In this document: one piece after another, positions 22,600 through 30,738 of the stretch | Layout: each line of letters begins with the position of its first letter | How positions within the stretch are numbered: the stretch's first letter is position 1 | DNA from: Bacteroidales bacterium | GTDB taxonomy: Bacteria > Bacteroidota > Bacteroidia > Bacteroidales > FEN-979 | Reading direction: 5' to 3' | Assembly (NCBI GenBank): GCA_030681475.1 | Contig: JAUXWT010000110.1 | Span: forward strand, 1 to 32,137 | Length of the DNA stretch: 32,137 bases | Program-made: the position numbers and the translations under genes | The notes under the pieces: model-generated | What the model was told of the DNA's origin: nothing | The model's input: the letters and a program-made list of their open reading frames with translations, nothing else | Databases searched by the model: none

Positions 22600-25107
22600 A
22601 TGTCCCGACCAATAACTCCGCCACGATCCAATATGTTTAAGGGAGAGCCGAAGGAAAAGGATCTCCCGAACATTGATCAGCCGGTTGAAGCTGATACCAA
22701 GGGCAAAGGCGCCAGGGTAAAGAAGGAAAAACCTCCACGGATACCGAAGCCTCCCAAGGAAAAGAAGGTACGTTCCGAGCAGGATCAAGCTAAACGTGAG
22801 CAACGCTTCCGGGTATTCGGGCTTTTTTCACTTCTATTTTCGCTATATCTGCTGTTTGCATTTACCTCCTACCTGATCACATGGCAGCTTGATTACAGCT
22901 TTACCGATACGGTATTCAAACATTTTTCGCTTGACGGTTTTTTTGATAACAACATCCCGGTCGAAAACTGGATGGGAAAAATTGGCGCGCTTACGGGATA
23001 TCTTTTTATCTCAAAATGGTTTGGTATTGCCTCCTACTTTTTTGTCATTATCCTGTTCAATGCAGGCATGAAACATTTTTTTCACATCGGAATCTTTCCG
23101 GGCTGGAAAACGCTCGAATACTGCTTTTTTGGTATTATATGGGTTCCTGTCATGTTTGCACTCGTCATGCCCGGCAATGACCTGCTCACCGGCGTTTATG
23201 GTTTTCAGGTGAGCATTTGGCTGATCGAATTCCTGGGAACATCCGGACTTGCCATGCTTCTTGTTTTCACAGCGCTCAGTTTTCTCATTCTCTCTTTTAA
23301 CATTCCTTTCAGGTGGTTTAATACCAAATCGATTACCGAAATTCCCATCGGAGATTCCTCATTGATCACGCCCACTCCCCTGGATGATGCTGCTCCTGCC
23401 GTTGAAACGGTAGTATCAGCTTCGGAAAATATAATGGAAGAAACACCTGAAGAGGAGTCAGCGGAAATCGACCTGGAATTGCCATCCCGTTTTGAGCCGA
23501 AACCTGAAATTCCTGATGGACTTGAACTACAGATCGAGGCGGTTGTTGAAGAAACCCCGGTACAAGGGAATATTGGTCGTCAAACCCTTGAAACCCGATA
23601 TGACCCTACCCTGGATCTTTCCGGGTACAAATACCCCACACTTGACCTGCTCAGCGATTATGGCGGAGAATCGTTGAATGTAAACAAGGAAGAGCTTGAG
23701 GCGAATAAAGATAAAATTGTCAACACCCTTTCAAATTATGATATCAAAATTGCAAAGATCAAAGCAACAATAGGTCCCGCAGTGACACTTTATGAGATTG
23801 TTCCCGAGGCAGGCGTTCGCATTTCAAGGATCAAGAACCTGGAGGACGATATCGCGCTGAGCCTTGCCGCCATGGGCATCCGTATCATCGCACCCATCCC
23901 CGGCAAAGGTACCATCGGTATCGAAGTGCCAAATCAAAACCCGGAAATTGTTTCGATCAAATCACTTCTGGGAACCGACAAGTTTAAAAATTCAGCATTT
24001 GAATTGCCATTTGTACTTGGAAAAACGATCTCCAACGAAACGTTCATTGCCGATCTTGCAAAAATGCCTCACCTGCTGATGGCCGGTGCCACCGGTCAGG
24101 GCAAATCGGTGGGCCTCAATACGATAATCACCTCCCTGCTCTATAAAAAGCACCCTTCACAGGTGAAATTTGTCCTGATCGACCCGAAGAAAGTTGAGCT
24201 GACCCTCTACAATAAAATTGAACGGCACTTTCTGGCAAAGCTACCCGACTCTGACGAGGCCATTATAACCGACACAAAAAAAGTAATCCGGACGCTCAAT
24301 TCCCTGAATATTGAAATGGACACGCGTTACGATCTGTTGCGGGATGCGCAGGTTAGAAATATCAAGGAGTACAATGAAAAATTCTTTTCACGAAAACTCA
24401 ATCCCCACGATGGACACCAGTTTCTACCCTATATCGTGATTGTAATTGATGAGTTCGCCGACCTTATTATGACTGCTGGCCGGGAAATCGAAACTCCGTT
24501 GACCCGATTGGCACAGCTTGCCCGTGCAACCGGGATCCATCTGATCATTGCTACACAGCGGCCTTCAGTGAACATCATTACCGGAACCATTAAAGCCAAT
24601 TTTCCGGCCCGTATCGCCTTCAGGGTGATCTCCAAGATTGATTCACGCACCATCCTCGATTCATCAGGCGCTGACCAGTTGATCGGCCGCGGTGACATGC
24701 TTTTGTCAACCGGCAGTGACCTGATCAGAATTCAATGTGCTTTTGTTGACACACCGGAAATTGATAAATTAACTGAATTCATTGGATCACAGCGTGGTTA
24801 TCCCGATGCTTTTGCCTTGCCGGAATTCTATGACGAACAGAGCGCATCATCCTCAAAGGAATTCAACGCTAACGAAAAAGATGAGTTTTTCGGGGAGGCA
24901 GCACGACTCGTTGTGGAGCACCAGCACGGCTCAACCTCTCTGATCCAACGGAAACTCAAACTTGGTTATAATCGTGCCGGTAGGATCATCGACCAATTGG
25001 AAAGCGCCGGCATAGTTGGCCCCTTTGAAGGCAGTAAGGCAAGAGAGGTTCGTTATAAAGACATTACTTCGCTGGAAGAGTATCTTTCTATACTCGGACA
25101 GAAATAA
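22600..25107 (+). CDS. ftsK: DNA translocase FtsK
   Basis: A septum-located motor that pumps the chromosome terminus and supports dimer resolution at division. After a lysine- and proline-rich cytoplasmic start, about four or five membrane helices span residues 72-250, followed by an acidic linker (about 265-345). The motor has Walker A GATGQGKS at 496-503 and Walker B with Asp617-Glu618 in VIDEFADLIM. LIIATQRPSVNIITG and RIAFRVISKIDSRTILD follow. The last 65 residues form the winged-helix gamma domain (SLIQRKLKLGYNRAGRIIDQLE). At 835 residues it is a compact FtsK/SpoIIIE. lolA follows 22 bases later. Confidence 0.95.
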   Translation: MSRPITPPRSNMFKGEPKEKDLPNIDQPVEADTKGKGARVKKEKPPRIPKPPKEKKVRSEQDQAKREQRFRVFGLFSLLFSLYLLFAFTSYLITWQLDYSFTDTVFKHFSLDGFFDNNIPVENWMGKIGALTGYLFISKWFGIASYFFVIILFNAGMKHFFHIGIFPGWKTLEYCFFGIIWVPVMFALVMPGNDLLTGVYGFQVSIWLIEFLGTSGLAMLLVFTALSFLILSFNIPFRWFNTKSITEIPIGDSSLITPTPLDDAAPAVETVVSASENIMEETPEEESAEIDLELPSRFEPKPEIPDGLELQIEAVVEETPVQGNIGRQTLETRYDPTLDLSGYKYPTLDLLSDYGGESLNVNKEELEANKDKIVNTLSNYDIKIAKIKATIGPAVTLYEIVPEAGVRISRIKNLEDDIALSLAAMGIRIIAPIPGKGTIGIEVPNQNPEIVSIKSLLGTDKFKNSAFELPFVLGKTISNETFIADLAKMPHLLMAGATGQGKSVGLNTIITSLLYKKHPSQVKFVLIDPKKVELTLYNKIERHFLAKLPDSDEAIITDTKKVIRTLNSLNIEMDTRYDLLRDAQVRNIKEYNEKFFSRKLNPHDGHQFLPYIVIVIDEFADLIMTAGREIETPLTRLAQLARATGIHLIIATQRPSVNIITGTIKANFPARIAFRVISKIDSRTILDSSGADQLIGRGDMLLSTGSDLIRIQCAFVDTPEIDKLTEFIGSQRGYPDAFALPEFYDEQSASSSKEFNANEKDEFFGEAARLVVEHQHGSTSLIQRKLKLGYNRAGRIIDQLESAGIVGPFEGSKAREVRYKDITSLEEYLSILGQK

Positions 25108-25129
25108 TTTAACTATTTTTCCAAAAACC

Positions 25130-25765
25130 ATGAAAATCAAAACTATTTTAACCATTTTATCTCTTTTTTCAACCTGCCTGGCCTTCAGCCAGACAAAAGA
25201 TCTCAAAGCTGCCACCCTGCTTGAGGAAGTCAGCAACAAGGCAAAATCATACAAATCGATCAAGGTGGATTTTTCCTTCTCCATGGAAAATACCAAAGCA
25301 GGGATCAAGGAGGAAAAAACAGGTACACTTCTGGTTTCCGGAGACAAGTATAAAATGTCAGTAGCCGGTCAGACAGTGATGTGCGATGGAAAAACGATCT
25401 GGACTTACATTAAGGAATCCAATGAAGTTCAGATCAATGTTCTGGAAAACAAAGATGATGCGTTGACACCGTCCAAATTGCTTACTTCGTACAATTCCAA
25501 CTATAAGTCAAAAATTATCAAAAGCCCTGATCCATCAGTAGAGTCTGTTGAATTGATTCCCAACACCGGTAAAAACTTCACAAAGGCCATTCTTGGCATT
25601 GATAAAGCCAAAAAGCAGATAAAAAGTTTTATACTATACGACAAAAGCGGTAATACGTTTACTTATAGGATCAAGACCTATCTCACCGACGTTCCTGTTG
25701 CTGATGCCGATTTCACTTTCGATGTAAAGAAATTTCCAGGAGTAGAAGTCATCGACATGCGTTAA
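25130..25765 (+). CDS. lolA: LolA-like outer-membrane lipoprotein carrier protein
   Basis: A periplasmic chaperone that ferries lipoproteins from the inner to the outer membrane. The chosen ATG at 25130 gives a signal peptide (MKIKTILTILSLFSTCLAFS, then QTKDL) and a 212-residue product; the frame stays open upstream to 25016 but only inside the ftsK end. The mature chain begins AATLLEEVSNKAKSYKSIKVDFSFSM and contains GTLLVSGDKYKM and DGKTIWTYIKESNEVQIN, the LolA half-barrel pattern. The FtsK-LolA order is common in Bacteroidota. The gene ends 15 bases before a heptanucleotide repeat that separates it from truA. Confidence 0.88.
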   Translation: MKIKTILTILSLFSTCLAFSQTKDLKAATLLEEVSNKAKSYKSIKVDFSFSMENTKAGIKEEKTGTLLVSGDKYKMSVAGQTVMCDGKTIWTYIKESNEVQINVLENKDDALTPSKLLTSYNSNYKSKIIKSPDPSVESVELIPNTGKNFTKAILGIDKAKKQIKSFILYDKSGNTFTYRIKTYLTDVPVADADFTFDVKKFPGVEVIDMR

Positions 25766-25780
25766 CCATCAGGTATATTT

Positions 25781-25836
25781 CCGCAGTCAGCAGTCCGCAG
25801 TCAGCAGTCCGCAGTCCGCAGTCAGCAGTCCGCAGT
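25781..25836. repeat. Eight-copy heptanucleotide tandem repeat (CCGCAGT/CAGCAGT)
   Basis: Eight uninterrupted 7-base units alternate between two forms: CCGCAGT at 25781, 25795, 25809, 25816 and 25830, and CAGCAGT at 25788, 25802 and 25823. The repeat fills the space between the convergent lolA and truA genes and runs into truA, whose last two residues and TGA stop (25822-25824) are made of repeat sequence. Confidence 0.95.
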
Positions 25837-26634
25837 CCCATGGTTCCCCTCCTCAAGGAAAATCTCCTCCGGATAAACGATCCGGTGCAGGGCAAGTCCT
25901 TTGGCAGGCGCTGAATCGCCAGCCCTTGACCGGTCTTTGCTTTCAATTATCTTTTCCAACTGTTCAAGTGAAATCTTCTCCAATCCCAATTGTAACAGCG
26001 TACCAACAATTGCCCTGACCATGTTTCGCAGGAAACGGTCTGCTGTGATGGTAAAAACCAGTTCTGTTCCTTCCATCTCCCAACTTGCATGGGTGACATT
26101 GCAGATATTTGTCATTGTGTCTGTGTCAACCTTTGAAAAGGATGTAAAATCATGAACACCCATGATCAATCCTGCACCCACATTCATAATCGCCTGATCG
26201 ATATTGCCATAGATATAATGGGTATATTTCCGGCGAAATGGATTCCTGACCCTGGCGATGGAATAACGATAAGTTCTGGATAATGCGCTGAACCGGGCAT
26301 GGGCATCCGCTTTCACCGGAAATATACAAAAAAGAGAAATGTCGCCCCCGAGATATTCATTCAGCCGGAAGACCAGATGTTCACATTCCGTGTTTGTGAG
26401 AGGTTGGTTGAACTCAAAGTGGGCATAGAATTCATTTGCATGCACGCCGGTATCGGTGCGTCCTGCACCCGTCAGGGGAACCTGACATCGCAACATCATC
26501 GACATTGCATCCTCAAGGGTCTGCTGCACGGTGATACCGTTGGGTTGCCGCTGCCAACCATGGAACCCGGTACCATCGTATGACAATCTGATGAAAAATC
26601 TGCTCAAACGAATATTTTGATGCAAAACTATCAT
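25822..26634 (-). CDS. truA: tRNA pseudouridine(38-40) synthase
   Basis: Modifies uridines 38-40 in the anticodon stem-loop of many tRNAs. The catalytic Asp is in GAGRTDTGVHA (near residue 60), with RLSYDGTGFHGWQRQPNG at the start and the FTITADRFLRNMVRAIVGTLLQLG region near the end. The start is uncertain: the ATG at 26634 gives 270 residues, but homologues begin close to FFIRLSYDG, which would fit the TTG at 26607. A -7-like box (TAGTTTTG, minus strand, 26623-26630) lies between the two and would exclude the ATG if it is real. The C-terminal end is encoded by the heptanucleotide repeat, so the last residues are probably not ancestral. Confidence 0.93.
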   Translation of the reverse strand: MIVLHQNIRLSRFFIRLSYDGTGFHGWQRQPNGITVQQTLEDAMSMMLRCQVPLTGAGRTDTGVHANEFYAHFEFNQPLTNTECEHLVFRLNEYLGGDISLFCIFPVKADAHARFSALSRTYRYSIARVRNPFRRKYTHYIYGNIDQAIMNVGAGLIMGVHDFTSFSKVDTDTMTNICNVTHASWEMEGTELVFTITADRFLRNMVRAIVGTLLQLGLEKISLEQLEKIIESKDRSRAGDSAPAKGLALHRIVYPEEIFLEEGNHGTADC

Positions 26635-26803
26635 TTAATGTTTAACCGGGCGGAAGTTTTAATTGATAAAAGTGCATATATATCTGAGCTATTCAGCGGC
26701 ATGACAACTGACGTATCTATTGACACCTTTTTCAGAATATCAATAGGTTTACAAATGGCAAATATTTCTGCTGCAGTTTCTGACTTTTCGATTTGCCTCG
26801 CCA
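26631..26803 (-). pseudogene. Frameshifted remnant of a T9SS cargo gene (third copy)
   Basis: The minus strand just after the stop of the 26804 gene matches the start of the remnant at 28500-29051: the same continuation from the stop codon, the same stretch through NLIDILKKVSIDTS and the SSDIYALLSIKTS region. One A/T pair is missing near 26745 relative to the other copy, which breaks the frame. Similarity ends at about 26651; the shifted frame closes with a TGA at 26631-26633 that overlaps the ATG of truA. The sorting domain is missing, so this is a dead 3'-truncated fragment. Confidence 0.75.
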
Positions 26804-28423
26804 TTATTTTTTAATCACCTTGGCTGTACATACGGTTCTGTTGTTAAACACCAACCGGATCAGATACATCCCATTTTGCCAGCTTGATACATTTAACTCG
26901 ACGGCTTTCTCATCAAAAGGAACCTGCCGGGAAAATAATCTCTTCCCAAATAAATTATAAACCTCCAATTCAACACTGTTCCACCGTGAACGGAAAGTGG
27001 TAATGTTAAAATGATTTGATTTCTCGAAAGTTTTCAGTTGATCCGGCAATACAACATGCAGTATTTCTGACACCGGATTTGGATAAACCAACATCTCCGT
27101 ACGTTCTGCCTGATCAGTATGTTCTTCTGAACCCACCAGCACACAGCCAAGCGGAATGGTATCAGAGGGAATGGGGTGCGGGCATATGCTGTCGTACACG
27201 AAAGGTTGGTTGTAAACAGAGTCGTACTCAAGATTCGAATTTAGTTTATAGGCGTTGGTGGTCCAAATACCGTCTTTAAAACCCCCAACCAGCAAGAGTT
27301 TATTATCAAATGTGGTAATGCCATCACCGAACAAATACTGGTTTGTTAATATCGGTTTGTCAAATAAGATATCTCCATTACGATTGCATTTGACAACCCC
27401 AACTGTTCCATCATATGACGTAGTAAGAGTATCTGTCCAACCATAACTAAGGGCCATGGTCGAATCAACAAACCAGTTGATGGTGGTACTCGATCCCATT
27501 TTAGATAAAGAGAATATATCGCTGTAACTAAGCTCATTTCCGTTGGAATCTGTTTTAATCAGACATGGTTTATCGCCTGGATCAGACCCACCAGTGACAA
27601 TATGTCGGGTGGCAGTATAAATAGTTCCTTGGTTATCTAGAACTGAAGAATATGCCATGCCATAGAAGTTCTCCCCATTTATTATTGACCAGGGTAGTTC
27701 CCATTCCAATGTGCCAGTACTGTCTGTTTTAATAATGAATGGCCGTAAAAACGAGATCGAGGGATTTCCTTGATCTGGAAAGTAGCAAAAACCGCTGATA
27801 ATAAAATGATAATCGGATGTTACAATTAGATTCGCGCCTTGTTCAAATTTAATATCACTACTTGATTGCCCATACAACTGCTTCCAGATCAATTCTCCCT
27901 CGTTATCCAACCGATAAAGCCAGACACGTTCATGTATCGGATCATTTCCATATGCATAAATCAGTGCAATATATCCACCCGGTATCGACCAGATTGATTG
28001 GCCCACTTCATCGTTTGGATTCGGTGTATTATAGATTCGACACCATTCCAGTTCTGCACAAGAATTCAATTTCATAACATAGGGATTATGTTGATTCGTC
28101 TGCTCTCCTGTAATTCCAGTTAGTATGAATCCATTTTCATAAGTTGGATTGATATCTGCTATGCGTGTCCAATCATTTGTTGAAGAAATAGTTTTACTCC
28201 AAAGCATCTGCCCATTAATATCAGTTTTAATAATTAAACCATTCGTTGGAATTGAATATGGCTGGAAATTCCCTCCAAGCACATATCCTTTATCATATGA
28301 TTCAAAAACAGCGCTGGTTCCATTAGGTTTATTCGGGAAATAGATCTGATGCCACTGCTGAGCGCTTATATTAATTGGCCCAATTAATGCCCATAAAATA
28401 AAGAGAAAATAGATTTTTTTCAT
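26651..28423 (-). repeat. Tandem duplication, copy 2 (cargo gene plus truncated remnant)
   Basis: This segment is a diverged direct copy of 28898-30668 at an offset of about 2,247 bases. The match covers the propeller cargo gene, its short leader, its stop codon and the following remnant up to 26651. Over the last 400 bases of the gene I count about 20 substitutions and no gaps by eye; the remnant block of about 110 bases has four substitutions and one gap. Confidence 0.85.
26804..28423 (-). CDS. T9SS type A sorting domain protein, propeller-like (copy 2)
   Basis: A secreted protein probably exported by the type IX system and anchored or released at the surface. I start it at 28423: MKKIYFLFILWALIGPINIS is a signal peptide and a -7 box at 28451-28458 excludes the upstream ATG at 28453. 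The body holds spaced repeats of the form (I/V)xKxDxxGxxxW, for example IIKTDINGQMLWSK, LYRLDNEGELIWKQ and IIKTDSTGTLEWEL, as in beta-propeller proteins. The C-terminus carries a type A sorting domain: YPNPVSEIL, LEVYNLFGKRLFSRQV, then WQNGMYLIRLVFNN and the basic end VIKK. The ligand or substrate is unknown. It is a paralogue of the 29052-30668 gene. Confidence 0.88.
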   Translation of the reverse strand: MKKIYFLFILWALIGPINISAQQWHQIYFPNKPNGTSAVFESYDKGYVLGGNFQPYSIPTNGLIIKTDINGQMLWSKTISSTNDWTRIADINPTYENGFILTGITGEQTNQHNPYVMKLNSCAELEWCRIYNTPNPNDEVGQSIWSIPGGYIALIYAYGNDPIHERVWLYRLDNEGELIWKQLYGQSSSDIKFEQGANLIVTSDYHFIISGFCYFPDQGNPSISFLRPFIIKTDSTGTLEWELPWSIINGENFYGMAYSSVLDNQGTIYTATRHIVTGGSDPGDKPCLIKTDSNGNELSYSDIFSLSKMGSSTTINWFVDSTMALSYGWTDTLTTSYDGTVGVVKCNRNGDILFDKPILTNQYLFGDGITTFDNKLLLVGGFKDGIWTTNAYKLNSNLEYDSVYNQPFVYDSICPHPIPSDTIPLGCVLVGSEEHTDQAERTEMLVYPNPVSEILHVVLPDQLKTFEKSNHFNITTFRSRWNSVELEVYNLFGKRLFSRQVPFDEKAVELNVSSWQNGMYLIRLVFNNRTVCTAKVIKK

Positions 28424-28450
28424 TAGGAATTCTGAAAATAATAACAAACA

Positions 28451-28458
28451 CAAACATA
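28451..28458 (-). promoter_or_regulatory. Putative -7 promoter box for propeller-like cargo gene, copy 2
   Basis: The minus strand reads TATGTTTG, fitting TAnnTTTG, and predicts transcription from about 28445, a leader of 22 bases before the ATG at 28423. The other copy has TATCTTTG at the equivalent place and distance. Confidence 0.45.
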
Positions 28459-28499
28459 ATCAAAACACGTCGCAGATTTCCCAGTTTATGTTGATTGAT

Positions 28500-29009
28500 T
28501 TATCTGATAAGTGTCACTTTTGCCTGCTGAATTGATTTTCCGTAGTTTTTAAGTGTTACTACATAGACACCCTGGCTCATAGTATTGACCGGAATTATTT
28601 TTTGGTCCTCTGCTATCGTAATAGGGATTATTTTCAAGGTTTTACCCATGATATCATTTATCTCAATACAGCATTTTTTTCCAATATCAAGGAGATGGTA
28701 CTCAACAATAAAATGAGTTTTTGCCGGATTAGGATAAACCTTGAGAACATTTTCCTTAAAGTGAGTTTTTACTCCCCGATATTTATCACGTTTTGATGAT
28801 CTTAATCCTGATTCCGGTAAAAATATTGGTTCCGTATAGGTTGTTTTTCCTGCAGCAAGAAGCAGGTTTCTTGCAAAAGCACTCACTTGGCCCTGTCCGG
28901 AAGTTGTAATGGATATAAGTGTTTGTATATCTGTGCTATCCATGTGCATGACAATTGACGTATCTATTGAAACCTTTTTCAGAATATCAATAAGGTTTAC
29001 AAATGGCAA
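28500..29009 (-). CDS. C-terminal remnant of a T9SS cargo protein, sorting domain intact
   Basis: A 169-residue frame without a signal peptide. It matches the last part of the 30739-31962 protein: STDIQTLIS, GQVSAFARNLLLAAG, EPIFLPESGLRSSKRDKYRG, VYPNPAKTHFIVEYH and the ending QQAKVTLIR. The similarity reaches further upstream than the ATG, to the stop codon of the preceding propeller gene at 29052, and in the same reading frame, so a stop-codon readthrough would fuse the two. Without an export signal the product cannot use the T9SS on its own. I regard it as a decaying 5'-deleted gene; translation from the ATG at 29009 is possible but unsupported. Confidence 0.6.
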   Translation of the reverse strand: MPFVNLIDILKKVSIDTSIVMHMDSTDIQTLISITTSGQGQVSAFARNLLLAAGKTTYTEPIFLPESGLRSSKRDKYRGVKTHFKENVLKVYPNPAKTHFIVEYHLLDIGKKCCIEINDIMGKTLKIIPITIAEDQKIIPVNTMSQGVYVVTLKNYGKSIQQAKVTLIR

Positions 29010-30668
29010 ATATTTCTGCTGCAGTTTCTGACTTATCGATTTACCTCGCCATTATTTTTTAATCACCTTGACTGTACATACGGTTCTGTTGTTAAACACC
29101 AACCGGATCAGATACATCCCCTTTTGCCAGCTTGATACATTTAACTCGACGGCTTTCTCATCAAAAGGAACCTGACGGGAAAATATTCTCTCCCCGAATA
29201 AATTGTAAACCTCCAAGTCAACACTGTTCCACTTTGAACGAAAAGTGGTAATGTTAAAATGATTTGATTTTTCGAAAGTTTTCAGTTGATCCGGCAATAC
29301 AACATGCAGTATTTCTGACACCGGATTTGGATAAACCAGCATTTCCGTACGCTCTGCCTGATCAGTATGTTCTTCTGAACCCACCAGAGCACAGCCCAGC
29401 GGAATGGTATCAGAGGGAATGGGGTGCGGGCACAGGCTGTCGTACACAAAAGGCTGGGTGTAAATACTGTCGTAATTAAGAATTGAATTTAGTTTATACG
29501 CTTGAGTGGTATAAAGTGCATTTTTAAAACTCCCGACCAGTAAAAGTTTATTGTCAAATGTGGTAAGAGCATCACTGAATAAATATGGATTTATCAAAAT
29601 TGGTTTGTCTATCAGAATATCGCCGTTGCGATTGCATTTGACGACACCAACAGTTCCTTCATACGAGGTAGTTAGTGTATCTGTTTGAAAATAACTTAAG
29701 GCCATTGAAGAATCGGCGAACCAATTAATTGTGCCAAAAGTTCCCATTTTTGACAATGGGAACACGTCATTGTAACTGAGTTCATTACCGCCGGAATCTG
29801 TTTTAATCAAACAAGGTTTATCACCTGCATTAGAACCACCAGTGACAATATGCCGGCTTGCAGTATAAATGGTCCCTTGATTATCCGTAACGGAATAGTA
29901 TGATTCTCCATAGAAGTTCTCCCCATTTATTATTGACCAGGGTAGTTCCCAGTCCAATGCGCCGGTACTGTCTGTTTTAATAATGAATGGCCGCAGGTGA
30001 GATCCTGGATTTCCCGGATCAGGATAGTAACAATCACCGCTGATAATAAAATGATAATCTGGAGTCAAATATAAGTTATAGCCGTCTGCATTTGTAATGT
30101 TAACGTTTGATTGTCCATAGAGTTGCTTCCATATCAAATTCCCATCGTTGTCCAATCGATAAAGCCACATCCTTTCATACATCGGATCTTCACCATACGC
30201 TTGAATTAAAGCAATATAACCGCCTGGAATAGGCCAGATTGACATGCCAGATTCATCGTTTGGATTCGGGGTATTATAGATGTGGCACCACTCGAGTTCT
30301 GAACACTTATTCAACTTCATGATAAAAGGATTATGCTGATTCGTTTGCTCTCCAGTGAATCCTGTCAGGATCATTCCATTGTCGTACGTTTGATTGATAT
30401 CAAATATATATGTGGCATCGTTTACATTTGAAACTGTTTTATACCAAAGCATCACACCATTAATATCTGTTTTAATGATCATACCTCTGACCGGATATAC
30501 GCCGGTTACAAATACACCGCCAAGGATATAACCTTTATCATAAGATTCAAAAACACCCCTGACCCAAGTGGATCTATTAGGGAAATAAATCTTAGGCCAT
30601 TCCTGGGCATTTAGTCCAGTCAATAACATTAATGTCAATAGGGAAAAAAGGATACAGGTTCGTTTCAT
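28898..30668 (-). repeat. Tandem duplication, copy 1 (cargo gene plus truncated remnant)
   Basis: The counterpart of 26651-28423. It holds the propeller-like gene and the start of the remnant that follows it; the remnant here continues beyond the shared block to a complete sorting domain. The junction between gene and remnant is identical in position in both copies. Confidence 0.85.
29052..30668 (-). CDS. T9SS type A sorting domain protein, propeller-like (copy 1)
   Basis: A 538-residue secreted protein. The signal peptide is MKRTCILFSLLTLMLLTGLNA, cut before QEW. At least six repeats with the pattern KxDxxGxxxW or a close variant are spread over residues 60-400 (IIKTDINGVMLWYK, IMKLNKCSELEWCH, LYRLDNDGNLIWKQ, IIKTDSTGALDWEL, LIKTDSGGNELSY, VVKCNRNGDILID), suggesting a six-bladed or larger propeller. 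The type A sorting domain covers about 445-538, from VYPNPVSEIL to KVIKK. Its function outside the cell is not evident. It is transcribed from its own promoter box and is followed in frame by a remnant of another cargo gene. Confidence 0.9.
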   Translation of the reverse strand: MKRTCILFSLLTLMLLTGLNAQEWPKIYFPNRSTWVRGVFESYDKGYILGGVFVTGVYPVRGMIIKTDINGVMLWYKTVSNVNDATYIFDINQTYDNGMILTGFTGEQTNQHNPFIMKLNKCSELEWCHIYNTPNPNDESGMSIWPIPGGYIALIQAYGEDPMYERMWLYRLDNDGNLIWKQLYGQSNVNITNADGYNLYLTPDYHFIISGDCYYPDPGNPGSHLRPFIIKTDSTGALDWELPWSIINGENFYGESYYSVTDNQGTIYTASRHIVTGGSNAGDKPCLIKTDSGGNELSYNDVFPLSKMGTFGTINWFADSSMALSYFQTDTLTTSYEGTVGVVKCNRNGDILIDKPILINPYLFSDALTTFDNKLLLVGSFKNALYTTQAYKLNSILNYDSIYTQPFVYDSLCPHPIPSDTIPLGCALVGSEEHTDQAERTEMLVYPNPVSEILHVVLPDQLKTFEKSNHFNITTFRSKWNSVDLEVYNLFGERIFSRQVPFDEKAVELNVSSWQKGMYLIRLVFNNRTVCTVKVIKK

Positions 30669-30693
30669 TTCAAATCTGAAATATTATCGTACA

Positions 30694-30701
30694 CAAAGAT
30701 A
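30694..30701 (-). promoter_or_regulatory. Putative -7 promoter box for propeller-like cargo gene, copy 1
   Basis: TATCTTTG on the minus strand fits TAnnTTTG and predicts a start near 30688, about 20 bases before the ATG at 30668. A hairpin that may end the upstream gene lies directly before it. Confidence 0.45.
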
Positions 30702-30708
30702 GCAAAAG

Positions 30709-30728
30709 GGGGCATGATACTATGCCCC
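30709..30728 (-). terminator. Hairpin after the upstream cargo gene
   Basis: GGGGCAT and ATGCCCC pair perfectly around a six-base loop, 10 bases beyond the stop codon at 30739-30741. On the minus strand it is followed by CCTTTTGC, a weak T-run, so it is a plausible but not strong terminator. It separates the upstream cargo gene from the next promoter. Confidence 0.5.
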
Positions 30729-30738
30729 AATGATTGAT

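Noticed and set aside
26299-26583. Plus-strand open frame inside truA
   Set aside because: It is an antisense shadow; the opposite strand has the full TruA motifs.
29052-30668. PQQ-dependent enzyme identity for the propeller-like cargo
   Set aside because: The W-containing repeats suggest a propeller, but I see no PQQ-binding or catalytic signature, so only the structural class is stated.
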